DNA of 64,000 nt from Ideonella_A sp963843805 (GTDB taxonomy: Bacteria > Pseudomonadota > Gammaproteobacteria > Burkholderiales > Burkholderiaceae_C): positions 71,501 through 135,500 of the forward strand of contig CAWJLY010000002.1 of assembly GCA_963843805.1 (NCBI GenBank). Reading direction: 5' to 3'. A program made the position numbers and the translations under genes. Shown piece by piece: positions 53,093-62,144 of the stretch; position 1 is the stretch's first letter; each line of letters begins with the position of its first letter. The notes under the pieces were generated by a model. The model saw nothing but the letters and a program-made list of their open reading frames with translations, was not told the origin of the DNA and ran no database searches.

Positions 53093-54549
53093 ATGATCGA
53101 TCTGCCATTGCCCGGCCTTTCGCGCGGCTCGAGCGCCGGACTTTCCGACCAGCTGGCATTGCGTTATGGCGATCTGATTCGCCAGCGGCTTCTGGCGCCT
53201 GGCAGCCGGCTGCCGTCGATCCGCGATTGCGCGAACCGCCATTGCGTCAGCCCCAGCACGGTGGTTGCAGCCTATGACAAGCTGCTCGGTCAGGGCTTGG
53301 TCGAAGCACATCGACAGCGCGGCTTCTTCGTTCGCGAGCCGGTCGCCTCACGTCGCCCCGGAGATCGCACCGATGCGGAACTCCATGGGCGCCCCCGATT
53401 GCCGATGCCGATCAGCGCTACCACGCTGATGCGGGGAATGTTTCAGGCGCCCGGCGACCGGCCGATGCCAGGGCTCGGCACCTTGCCGATCGACTGGCTC
53501 GATCCGGCAATGCTGGTCGCTGTGCTGAAGAAGGCCTTCAAGGCACCCGGTCCGTCAGGGCTCAGCCTCCAATATGGTGAGCCGGCCGGCGATGCCCGGC
53601 TGCGTCAGGCGCTGGTCCACTCTGCTGGCGGAGCGCGGCATTTCGACACACGCCGGGCAGATCGTCACCACCGTCGGCGCAACTCACGCGCTCGACGTGG
53701 TGACCCGCACGCTGCTGCGCACTGGTGATTCGGTGCTGGTCGACGAGCCCGGCTGGTCGGTCGAATACGCCCGGCTCGCAGCGCTGGGCATGCGCGTGTT
53801 GCCGGTGCCGCGGCGCGACGACGGACCCGACCTCGCAGTCATGGAGCAGTTGATCGAGGCCCAGCCAGCCGAGCAGCGCCCGCGGCTGTATGTGACGGTA
53901 TCGGTGTTGCACAACCCGACCGGCGGATCGCTGTCGCTGCAAGTTGCACATCGCCTGCTGCAGTTGGCGCAACGCCAGTCTTTTTCTATTCTTGAAGACG
54001 ACAGTTATGCTTATCTGGCGGCGCCGCATCTGCCCCGCCTGGCGGCGCTCGACGCATTGGAAAGAACAATCCATGTCGGCGGCTTTTCGAAAATCCTTGC
54101 GCCGAATTTCAGGGTTGGCTTTATTGCCGCGCCCACTGAAATGATCGAGCGTTTGATCGACACCAAGCTGCTAAGCACCCTGACAACCCCCGGGATCACC
54201 GAATTGGCTCTGGCGATCTGTCTTGAATCGGGCCAGCTTCGGCGCCATGCCGAGCGGATTGCCCACAAGCTCGATGCGGCCAGGGCACGCACGCGTGCGC
54301 CTTGCCGAAAGTCACGACTGCCAGTTTGCGACTTCGCCGCAGGGACTGTTCGGCTGGCTCGACGTCGGCTGCGACACCGAGCGGCTGGCCCGCGACATGC
54401 TCGATGATGGCTGGTTGCTGGCGCCCGGCAGCCTGTTTCATGCCACGCCGCGTCCGACCAGCCTGATGCGAATCAATTTCGCCAGCACGCAGGATGCCCG
54501 GTTCTGGAAAGCGATGGCCGCCGCCCGCAGCCGGATGCGCCGCGATTGA
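53093..54549 (+). CDS. MocR-type GntR/aminotransferase transcription regulator, two +1 frameshifts
   Basis: About 484 residues across +1 shifts near 53621 and 54294. N-terminal winged helix: LALRYGDLIRQRLLAPGSRL, PSIRDCANRHCVSPSTVV. The large C-terminal part is a class I aminotransferase fold with PLP lysine in HVGGFSKILAPNFRVGFI and LYVTVSVLHNPTGGSLSL. It senses an aldehyde, amine or PLP-linked ligand. Divergent from the EamA operon. Both breaks leave natural joins (LVHLLAERGISTHAGQ; ARVRLAESHDCQFA). Confidence 0.9.
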
Positions 54550-54565
54550 TACCTCGCAGGTGAAA

Positions 54566-54601
54566 AGGCGGGTATGCATTTTTCTGACGCCCGCCTATAA
54601 T
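54566..54601 (+). promoter_or_regulatory. infA promoter with hairpin
   Basis: A perfect TATAAT (54596-54601) lies 54 bases before the infA start, with TATGCA as a weak -35 about 17 bases upstream. The interval is bounded by AGGCGGG and CCCGCCT inverted repeats (54566-54596), which may instead end the regulator transcript. Confidence 0.55.
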
Positions 54602-54654
54602 GCTCGACGGTCGTTTGTCGGGTATTCCGGCGAACGCCAGCTCAGGAGCCCCGT

Positions 54655-54918
54655 TTGGCCAAAGAAGAATTGATCGAGATGCAAGGCACCGTGACCGAGG
54701 TGCTGCCGGATTCACGATTTCGCGTCACCCTCGAAAACGGTCACCAACTGGTCGCCTATACCTCGGGCCGCATGAAAAAGCACCACATCCGGATTCTTGC
54801 CGGCGATGCGGTTTCGCTCGAAATGTCGCCCTATGACTTGAGCAAGGGTCGCATCACCTTCCGCCACATTGAACGACAAGGCGGCGGTGCACCGGCAGCC
54901 CGGCGCCGCGCACACTGA
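54655..54918 (+). CDS. infA: Translation initiation factor IF-1
   Basis: 87 residues, from TTG 54655 with CAGGAG about eight bases upstream. MAKEELIEMQGTVTEVLPDS is the IF-1 start; the OB-fold runs through RITFRHIER, and a short tail QGGGAPAARRRAH is longer than in E. coli IF-1 (72 residues). It helps place initiator tRNA in the P site. Burkholderiales carry a second infA in the ribosomal operon; this looks like the extra, separately placed copy. Confidence 0.9.
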   Translation: MAKEELIEMQGTVTEVLPDSRFRVTLENGHQLVAYTSGRMKKHHIRILAGDAVSLEMSPYDLSKGRITFRHIERQGGGAPAARRRAH

Positions 54919-55002
54919 CGCCACGCACACTGGCCGCGCATTCTGCCGCAGCGGTACCGGAGGACCCGGGGCTGGCTCGGCCCGGCTGCGAGGGTGAAAT
55001 TC

Positions 55003-56928
55003 TCAGGCCCTGACGCTCAACGCTTCCCAGCGCTCAAGCGCTTCGAGCAACAAATCGTCGATCTGCGCACAACGCTGTTGCGCAACCGTCGCCTTGGCGG
55101 CATCTGAAACATAGATCGCCGGATCGGCAAGCGCCTTGGACAAGCCGGCCTGCTCGGCCTCGAGCGCCTCGATGCGCTTCGGCAACTCGTCGAGTTCGCG
55201 CTGCTCTTTGTAACTGAGCTTGGCCTGCTTGGCGGCAGCGGGCTCGCTGGTCTTGGCTGAGGCGCCGCCGCGCGGCGGCGTGTTGCGAGCCTTTTCGGCC
55301 GCAGCCGCTTCAGCACGCAGCGACAATGCGCGTGCACGCTGCAACGCCCAGTCTTCGTAACCCCCTTCGTATTCGCGCCATTGGCCAGGCCATCCGCCGG
55401 ATTCCGGGCTGCCTTCCCAGGCAATCGTGCTGGTCACCACGTTGTCGAGAAATCGACGATCGTGGCTGACCAGAAACACCGTCCCGTTGTAGTTCTGCAG
55501 CAATTCTTCGAGCAGTTCGAGGGTATCGATATCCAGATCGTTGGTCGGCTCGTCGAGAACCAGCACATTGGCTGGCAGGGCGAAAAGGCGGGCCAGCAAT
55601 ACCCGGTTTCGCTCGCCTCCGCTCAAGGTACGGACGGGAGAATTGGCGCGTTCAGGCGAAAACAGAAAATCGTTGAGATAACTCATCACGTGTTTTCGCT
55701 GGCCGGCAAACTCGACCCATTCGCTGCCCGGACTGATCGTATCGGCGAGCGTTGCGTCGAGATCGAGGCTGGCGCGCATCTGGTCGAAATACGCCACTTC
55801 CAGCCGAGTCCCTTGCCGGACGCTGCCACGGGTCGGTTGCAGTTCGCCGAGGATCAACTTGAGCAGGGTTGTCTTGCCGGCACCGTTCGGGCCGATCAGG
55901 CCAACCTTGTCGCCGCGCAGGATGGTGGCGCTGAAACCGTCGACGATGGTCTTGCATTCGACGCCTTCGCCAAACCTCATCGTCACGTCCTTCAGCTCTG
56001 CAACGATCTTTCCGCTCGGCGTTCCTGAGTCGACTTCAAGCCGCACCTGGCCGAGTGAATCGCGTCTTGCCTGGCGTTGCGTACGCAACGTCTGCAGGCG
56101 CTCGATGCGCGCGACGCTGCGCGTGCGTCGCGCCTCGACCCCTTTGCGAACCCAGACCTCTTCCTGTGCGAGCAATTTGTCGGCGCGTGCATTGGCCAGC
56201 GCCTCGGATGACAGCTGCTCGTCCTTCAGACGCTCATAGGCGGTGAAGTTGCCCGGATAGCTGCGGATCTGCCCGCGGTCGAGTTCGATGATGCGGGTGG
56301 CGACCGCATCGAGAAAGGCCCGGTCGTGGGTGATCAGCATGACGGCGCCGTTGAAGCCACGCAACAGCTCTTCGAGCCAGGCGATCGAATCGAGATCGAG
56401 GTGATTGGTCGGCTCGTCGAGCAGCAGGATTTCCGGCACTGCCACCAATGCTTGAGCCAGCGCGACACGCTTTTTCATGCCGCCACTGAGTTCGCCCACC
56501 GCCCGCTCACCGGCCAGGTGCAGGCGATCGAGTGTGGTTTCAACCCGTTGCTCCCAGGTCCAGGCGTCGAGCGATTCGATTCGCGTCTGCAAGGCATCGA
56601 GATCAACCCCATCGGCGTGTTCTTCGTATTGCTGACGAACCGAACGGGCCTCGGCGACCCCTTCGCTGACCACCTCGAACACGCTGTGCCCGGCATCGAA
56701 AACCGGCTCCTGTGGCACATAACGGATGCGCAGACCCTGCGTCATCTGCAGCAGTCCGTCATCGAGCTTCTCCAGCCCGGCAATCACTTTCAGCAGCGAC
56801 GACTTGCCCGCGCCATTGCGGCCGATCAGACCCAGGCGCTCGCCACCTTCGAGCGAAAAAGCCGCGCTGTCGAGCAGCGCGACGTGGCCGAAAGCGAGTT
56901 GGGCGTTGGACAGTGAGAGCAGGGCCAT
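55003..56928 (-). CDS. uup: ABC-F family ATPase, Uup-like
   Basis: 641 residues from ATG 56928. Two ABC modules: GRNGAGKSSLL, LSGGMKKRVALAQAL, DEPTNHLDLDS; then GPNGAGKTTLL, LSGGERNRVLLARLF, DEPTNDLDID. No membrane segments. The linker after the first module and the C-terminal coiled coil (LDELPKRIEALEAEQAGLSK) are the Uup pattern. Uup acts at the ribosome or on DNA precise excision. Upstream TTG at 56940 is in frame. Confidence 0.92.
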   Translation of the reverse strand: MALLSLSNAQLAFGHVALLDSAAFSLEGGERLGLIGRNGAGKSSLLKVIAGLEKLDDGLLQMTQGLRIRYVPQEPVFDAGHSVFEVVSEGVAEARSVRQQYEEHADGVDLDALQTRIESLDAWTWEQRVETTLDRLHLAGERAVGELSGGMKKRVALAQALVAVPEILLLDEPTNHLDLDSIAWLEELLRGFNGAVMLITHDRAFLDAVATRIIELDRGQIRSYPGNFTAYERLKDEQLSSEALANARADKLLAQEEVWVRKGVEARRTRSVARIERLQTLRTQRQARRDSLGQVRLEVDSGTPSGKIVAELKDVTMRFGEGVECKTIVDGFSATILRGDKVGLIGPNGAGKTTLLKLILGELQPTRGSVRQGTRLEVAYFDQMRASLDLDATLADTISPGSEWVEFAGQRKHVMSYLNDFLFSPERANSPVRTLSGGERNRVLLARLFALPANVLVLDEPTNDLDIDTLELLEELLQNYNGTVFLVSHDRRFLDNVVTSTIAWEGSPESGGWPGQWREYEGGYEDWALQRARALSLRAEAAAAEKARNTPPRGGASAKTSEPAAAKQAKLSYKEQRELDELPKRIEALEAEQAGLSKALADPAIYVSDAAKATVAQQRCAQIDDLLLEALERWEALSVRA

Positions 56929-57003
56929 GGGGGATTTCAAAGAACCAAGCCTGCGATTATCCGATGCCCGGTGCGCCGAGCCGGCCGGATCGGCCGCACC
57001 CCT

Positions 57004-58056
57004 TTACACGCGTCGATCTGCCGCGGCCTTGCCTGGCGCAAATACCCGATCGCTGTTGCGAACGCCGTTGCTCCTGGCCAGCGCCGCCTCCAGCGCATCG
57101 ACGAAGACCTTGGCTACATCAAACCCGGTCTGCTTCATGATTTCCTGGAAGCCAGTCGGGCTGGTGACGTTGATTTCGGTGACGCAATCGCCGATCACGT
57201 CGAGACCGACCAGCAACAGGCCGCGGGCCGCCAGCACCGGGCCGATCTGCTCGGCAATCTCGCGGTCGCGCGCTGACAGGGCCTGGGCAACCCCTTTGCC
57301 ACCCACCGCCATGTTGCCGCGGATCTCGCTACCTTGCGGAATTCTTGCCAGCGAATGCGGAACCGGCATGCCGTCGATCAGCAGGATGCGCTTGTCGCCT
57401 TGCGTGATCTCATGCAGATAACGCTGCACCATCACCGACTGCGCACCGTCGCGGTTCAGGGTCTCGATGATGCTGCCCAGATTGAGCCCGTCCGGTCCGA
57501 CGCGAAAGATACCTGCGCCACCCATGCCATCAAGCGGTTTCAAGATGATGTCGTGGTGCTCGGCATGAAATTGCCGGATCTCGTCAGCCGCGCGAGTCAC
57601 CAGCGTCGGGCCGATGAAATCGGCAAATTCGAGGATGGCCAGTTTTTCCGGATGTTCGCGCAAGGCCCGCGGGCTGTTGAACACCCGCGCGCCCTCGCGC
57701 TCGGCCTGGCCGAGCAGGTGTGTGGCGTAGAGGTATTCCAGATCGAACGGCGGGTCGGTTCGCATCAAGACGGCATCGACTGACGACAATTCAAGCGGCG
57801 TGGCCGCCGAATTGGCAGTGTCATCATCGAACCAGTGGGTAACCCGCTCGCCCGGCTTCGAACAAGCTGCGGCAGCAGTCAAACGGATCGCCCTGGCGTT
57901 GGCCAGCACCTTGCCGCCACGTTGCCACGACAGGTCCTGCGCCCGACAAGCCCACAAACGATGGCCGCGAGCGGCGGCTTCGCGCATCATGGCGAAGCTG
58001 GTGTCCTTTGCGGTATTGAAGCCTTCGAGCGGATCGGCAATGAACAGCAGTTGCAT
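57004..58056 (-). CDS. gshB: Glutathione synthetase
   Basis: 350 residues from ATG 58056. Start MQLLFIADPLEGFNTAKDTS; ATP-grasp elements IILKPLDGMGGAGIFRV and ILLIDGMPVPHSLARIPQ; ending with INVTSPTGFQEI, which holds the metal-binding Asn. It joins gamma-glutamylcysteine and glycine. gshA is about 2.7 kb away in the same direction with kup and DUF1415 between. Confidence 0.95.
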   Translation of the reverse strand: MQLLFIADPLEGFNTAKDTSFAMMREAAARGHRLWACRAQDLSWQRGGKVLANARAIRLTAAAACSKPGERVTHWFDDDTANSAATPLELSSVDAVLMRTDPPFDLEYLYATHLLGQAEREGARVFNSPRALREHPEKLAILEFADFIGPTLVTRAADEIRQFHAEHHDIILKPLDGMGGAGIFRVGPDGLNLGSIIETLNRDGAQSVMVQRYLHEITQGDKRILLIDGMPVPHSLARIPQGSEIRGNMAVGGKGVAQALSARDREIAEQIGPVLAARGLLLVGLDVIGDCVTEINVTSPTGFQEIMKQTGFDVAKVFVDALEAALARSNGVRNSDRVFAPGKAAADRRV

Positions 58057-58142
58057 GGTGAACGCCAAGGTGGAACGGCCGCGATGCTGCCGCGATCGAA
58101 ACCGGAACTGTTGCACAAAACTGCCCTTGACGCCTTGCTGAC

Positions 58143-58697
58143 TCAACCCTCGAACAAGCGGCGCCAGCCCTGCAGGCCCAAGCCCCGCAAGGTTTCGATG
58201 TTGCGCTCGACGATCCGGTCGGCGTCGGCGTAACCTGCCAGCGCTCGCTCGACGCTGCATTCACGCAGCAGGTGCAGCAACGGATACGGCGAACGGTTGC
58301 TGTGATTCTCGATCGCATCGGCTTGACTGTCGGCAAAGCAGTAATCAGGATGAAAGCTGGCAATCTGGATTTCTCCGACCAGATCGAGTTCGTCGAGACA
58401 ACGATCGGCCACGTCGAGAAAATCGTTGTAGTCGTAGAAGTCGGTGAGCACCTGCGGATGGATCAGCAGGCTTGTTTCGACCTGCCGCGGATCGCTGGCG
58501 ACAAGCAGTGTCAATTCGTCGAGCAGATCGGCGCGCAGGCTTTCTGCGCTTCGCGCGCTGCTGCAGACGAAGCGGATCGCCTGCCTGGCGCGCACGGCTT
58601 TGGCAAACGGACACAGGTTGAGGCCGATCACCGCCTTGTCGAGCCAGTCCCGGGTATCGGCGATGACCGTCTGCGAGTCGATGGCCGCGGACGGCAC
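58143..58697 (-). CDS. DUF1415 family protein
   Basis: 184 residues from a GTG at 58697; a TTG at 58718 inside the kup stop region is possible. LDKAVIGLNLCPFAKAVRAR, SLLIHPQVLTDFYDYNDFLD and QIASFHPDYCFADSQADAIE are family blocks. NRSPYPLLHLLRECSVERAL holds the last conserved part. Function unknown; it is often found near glutathione genes. Confidence 0.85.
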   Translation of the reverse strand: MPSAAIDSQTVIADTRDWLDKAVIGLNLCPFAKAVRARQAIRFVCSSARSAESLRADLLDELTLLVASDPRQVETSLLIHPQVLTDFYDYNDFLDVADRCLDELDLVGEIQIASFHPDYCFADSQADAIENHSNRSPYPLLHLLRECSVERALAGYADADRIVERNIETLRGLGLQGWRRLFEG

Positions 58698-58707
58698 CCG
58701 GCGGCGA

Positions 58708-60582
58708 TCAGATTTCAAGTTTCGAGCCCAGCTCGACGACCCGGTTGGCCGGCAGACTGAGAAAATCGGCCGCAGCGGCCGCATTGCGATGCATGCTGGC
58801 GAAAATCTTTTCGCGCCAGATCGACATGCCTTTGCCGATCGTCGGGATCACGATATCGCGCGACAGGAAATAACTGGTATCCATCGGATCGATCGCCACC
58901 CCGCGCCCGCTCAGGAGTTTCAGGGCCTGCGGCACATCGGGCTCGTTCTTGAAGCCGAAATGCAAGCTCACCTGCCAGCAGTCATGGCCCAGCGGTTCGA
59001 TCTCGCAGCGTTTGTTGAAGCCGACCCACGGCAATTCGTGGTGCTCGACGGTGACAAAAAGATTGGTCGAGTGGAGCACCTTGTTGTGCTTGAGGTTGTG
59101 CATCAACGCATTCGGCGTGACCCCTTGCTCGCTGACCAGAAAAACGGCAGTTCCCGGGACTCGAATCGGCGGACTGACGAACACTGCCTGCAGAAAGCTG
59201 TCGAGGTCGATGGCGTCCTCACGCAGGCGCTCGCGCATCAATTGGCGGCCCTGCTTCCAGGTCATCATCAGCATGAACATCGCCGCGCCGATGACGACCG
59301 GAAACCAGCCGCCGTCGAACAGCTTGACGATGTTGGCCGCAAAAAACGTGAAATCGACGACGAAGAAGAATCCGGTGGCGGCAAGCGACAGCGTCCACGG
59401 ATACTTCCAGCCATAACGGATCACGAAGAAGGTCATCGTGGTGGTGATCAACATGTCGATCGTCACTGCGATTCCGTAGGCACCTGCCAGTCGACTGCTG
59501 GAGCCGAAGGCAAGCACCGCCAGCACGATACAGACGTACAGGCTCCAGTTGACGAACGGAACATAGACCTGGCCGGTCTCGGTGACCGATGTATGGGCGA
59601 TTCGAAGGCGGGGCAGATAACCGAGTTGAACCGCCTGTTTGGTGACCGAAAACGCGGCCGTGATCAGGGCCTGAGATGCGATTACGGTGGCGCAGGTTGC
59701 CAGGCCGATCAACGGATAGACCGCCCACGATGGCGCCATCTCGTAGAACGGGTTCCTGACGTTCTCGGGATGCGCCAGCAGCATCGCGCCCTGCCCGAAA
59801 TAATTGACCAGCAGCGCCGGCATCACGAGACCGAACCACGCAGTGCGGATCGGACGCTTGCCGAAATGGCCCATGTCCGCGTACAGGGCTTCGGCCCCGG
59901 TGACACACAACACGACCGACGCCAACGCGACAAAGGCGACGTCGGTATGCAGGACAACGAACGACAACGCGTAATGCGGACTGATCGCCCACAGGATGGC
60001 CGGGTTCCGGCTGATATGGATCGCGCCCATCAGCAGCAGAACGATGAACCAGACGACGGTGACCGGCCCGAACAGACGGCCGACTCGGGCTGTTCCGAAG
60101 CGTTGCATCACGAACAGGACGGTCAGCACCAGCAAGGTGAGCGGAACGACGAAACGATGCAGCCCCGGTGCCGCGACCTCCAGCCCTTCGATGGCCGACA
60201 ACACCGATATGGCAGGGGTGATCACGCCATCACCGAAGAAAATCGCAGTACCGAAGATACCGATGACCAGCAGAATTCGTCGCAATTCGGGCTTGTGCTT
60301 GACCGCCTGCGAAGCCAACGCCAGCATGGCGATCAGGCCGCCTTCGCCGTTGTTGTCCGCGCGCAGGATCAGCACCACGTATTTCAGCGAGACGATGATC
60401 GTCAGCGTCCAGAAAATCATCGACAGCACGCCGTAGATGTTGGCTGGCGTGAGCGGCACATGCCCGTGCGCAAAAACCTCTTTCAGCGCATACAGCGGGC
60501 TGGTACCGATATCGCCGTAGACGATGCCGACTGCGCCCAGCGTCAGCGCGGCGAGGCTCGATCCATGGGAGGGTGGATGCAC
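58708..60582 (-). CDS. kup: Low-affinity potassium transport protein Kup
   Basis: 624 residues with twelve membrane helices and a cytoplasmic C-terminal domain. The N-terminal signature GIVYGDIGTSPLYALKEVFA is intact, as is FGDGVITPAISVLSAIEGLE. The C-terminal domain (from about residue 460) has FLQAVFVSPPIRVPGTAVFL. It takes up K+ with protons. No frameshift. An open frame of 776 codons on the opposite strand is an antisense shadow. Confidence 0.95.
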   Translation of the reverse strand: MHPPSHGSSLAALTLGAVGIVYGDIGTSPLYALKEVFAHGHVPLTPANIYGVLSMIFWTLTIIVSLKYVVLILRADNNGEGGLIAMLALASQAVKHKPELRRILLVIGIFGTAIFFGDGVITPAISVLSAIEGLEVAAPGLHRFVVPLTLLVLTVLFVMQRFGTARVGRLFGPVTVVWFIVLLLMGAIHISRNPAILWAISPHYALSFVVLHTDVAFVALASVVLCVTGAEALYADMGHFGKRPIRTAWFGLVMPALLVNYFGQGAMLLAHPENVRNPFYEMAPSWAVYPLIGLATCATVIASQALITAAFSVTKQAVQLGYLPRLRIAHTSVTETGQVYVPFVNWSLYVCIVLAVLAFGSSSRLAGAYGIAVTIDMLITTTMTFFVIRYGWKYPWTLSLAATGFFFVVDFTFFAANIVKLFDGGWFPVVIGAAMFMLMMTWKQGRQLMRERLREDAIDLDSFLQAVFVSPPIRVPGTAVFLVSEQGVTPNALMHNLKHNKVLHSTNLFVTVEHHELPWVGFNKRCEIEPLGHDCWQVSLHFGFKNEPDVPQALKLLSGRGVAIDPMDTSYFLSRDIVIPTIGKGMSIWREKIFASMHRNAAAAADFLSLPANRVVELGSKLEI

Positions 60583-60764
60583 GGGTCAGCGCGGCCTTGG
60601 GCAATCCGCGACGGGTCGACAGGTACCCATTGTCGTTGCGCGCGGCGCAGCTTCGCGACGTCGACCATCAAGCACCTGCATGAACGGCGGATCAGTTGCC
60701 GCAGGACAACATCATCCCGATCCGATGATCGCTTGCCCGTCCACGGCGCGCGCGGGCGGCGTAC

Positions 60765-62060
60765 TCAATCGTAGACCTCGGCCTCCGGGTCGGTGGCCTC
60801 GAGCTCATACGATGCCGCCACCATGGCCAGCCGGGCGACCACGCCGTACATGTAAAAGCGGTTTGGGGCACTGGCACCCGGTTTGGCACCCAGTTTTGCG
60901 AACTGCCCCGACTCGGCAAACGCCAGCGGCACGTAATCGGCGCCCGGTTCATCGAGATTTTCGTCGGGGCCACGCTGCGCATGGACGCGATAGAAGCCAC
61001 CGACGACATACCGATCGATCATGTAGACGACCGGCTCCGCAACCGCGTCGTTGACGCGTTCGTAGGTGGGAACCCCTTCCTGAATGATCACCTCGCGCAG
61101 CGGCTCGCCACTGCGCAGGCCGCTCAGCCGGTTGCGCATGTGGAGGCCCAGCTCGGCGATTTCCTTGGCGTCGCGTAGCGTCACGACCGCATTGCCGATC
61201 TGCCCGGCATCGGCCTTGACAATCACGAATGGCTTTTCCTGAATGCCGTATTCCTTGTACTTGCGGCGTACCTTGGCCAACAACGCATCGGCATGGGTGG
61301 TCAGACACTCGACACCCGCATCGCCCGTCAGGTCGACATCATCGCAGCGGGTATGCATCGGGTTGATCAACCACGGATCCATGCCGAGCAGCTTGGCAAA
61401 CTTCTTTGCCACTTCTTCATAAGCATGCAGATGCTGCGATTTGCGACGCATCGTCCAGCCTGCATGCAGCGGCGGCAGCAGATACTGCTCGTGAATGGAC
61501 TCGAGCGATTGGGGAATACCAGTGGCCAGATTGCTGTTGAGCAGAATCGTGCACGGGTCGAAATGCTTGAGTCCCAGGCGTCCGCGGGTCCGCACAAGCG
61601 GCTCCAACGTCAGCGTGCTGCCGTCGGGCAATTCGATCGGTGTGGGTTCGCGGACGTCGTCGTCGATCGTGCCGAGCCGCACATTCATGCCGGCGTGATG
61701 AAAGATCTGCGTCAACTGCGCAAGATTCATCAGGTAGTTGGCATCCGAGCGACGGCGCTCGGGGATCAGCAGCAGGTTTTTCGCCTCCGGGCAGATTTTC
61801 TCGATCGCCGCCATTGCGGCCTGCACCGCCAACGGCAGCATCTCGTTGGTCAGCAGATTGAAGCAGCCCGGAAACAGGTTGGTATCGACCGGAGCCAGCT
61901 TGAACCCCGCATTGCGAACATCGACCGAGGTATAAAACGGCGGCGTGTGCTCCATCCATTCGAGACGAAACCAGCGCTCGATCGCCGGCAACGATTCGAG
62001 AATGCGCTGCTCGAGCTCGTTGATCGGGCCGGTCAGTGCGGTGATGAGATGAGGAACCAT
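60765..62060 (-). CDS. gshA: Glutamate-cysteine ligase (proteobacterial GshA type)
   Basis: 431 residues from ATG 62060 (MVPHLITALTGPINELEQRI). Blocks NLFPGCFNLLTNEMLPLAVQ, LLLIPERRRSDANYLMNLAQ, PFVIVKADAGQIGNAVVTLR and VIIQEGVPTYERVNDAVAEP belong to the beta/gammaproteobacterial type that is unrelated to E. coli GshA. It makes gamma-glutamylcysteine, the first step of glutathione. The frame runs on into the intron boundary at 62204, which is not real. The group II intron ends about 85 bases upstream and separates gshA from whatever normally precedes it. Confidence 0.92.
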   Translation of the reverse strand: MVPHLITALTGPINELEQRILESLPAIERWFRLEWMEHTPPFYTSVDVRNAGFKLAPVDTNLFPGCFNLLTNEMLPLAVQAAMAAIEKICPEAKNLLLIPERRRSDANYLMNLAQLTQIFHHAGMNVRLGTIDDDVREPTPIELPDGSTLTLEPLVRTRGRLGLKHFDPCTILLNSNLATGIPQSLESIHEQYLLPPLHAGWTMRRKSQHLHAYEEVAKKFAKLLGMDPWLINPMHTRCDDVDLTGDAGVECLTTHADALLAKVRRKYKEYGIQEKPFVIVKADAGQIGNAVVTLRDAKEIAELGLHMRNRLSGLRSGEPLREVIIQEGVPTYERVNDAVAEPVVYMIDRYVVGGFYRVHAQRGPDENLDEPGADYVPLAFAESGQFAKLGAKPGASAPNRFYMYGVVARLAMVAASYELEATDPEAEVYD

Positions 62061-62144
62061 GGCTGCCCAGCAGTGCGGAAACGAATCGTTGGCGGATTCT
62101 AGGCATGTGGGACCACAAGCCCGCGATGCAAGTTCAAAATCGGG

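Noticed and set aside
58444..60774. A 776-codon open frame on the plus strand
   Set aside because: It is antisense to kup, which has intact family motifs; the composition is that of a GC-rich shadow frame.
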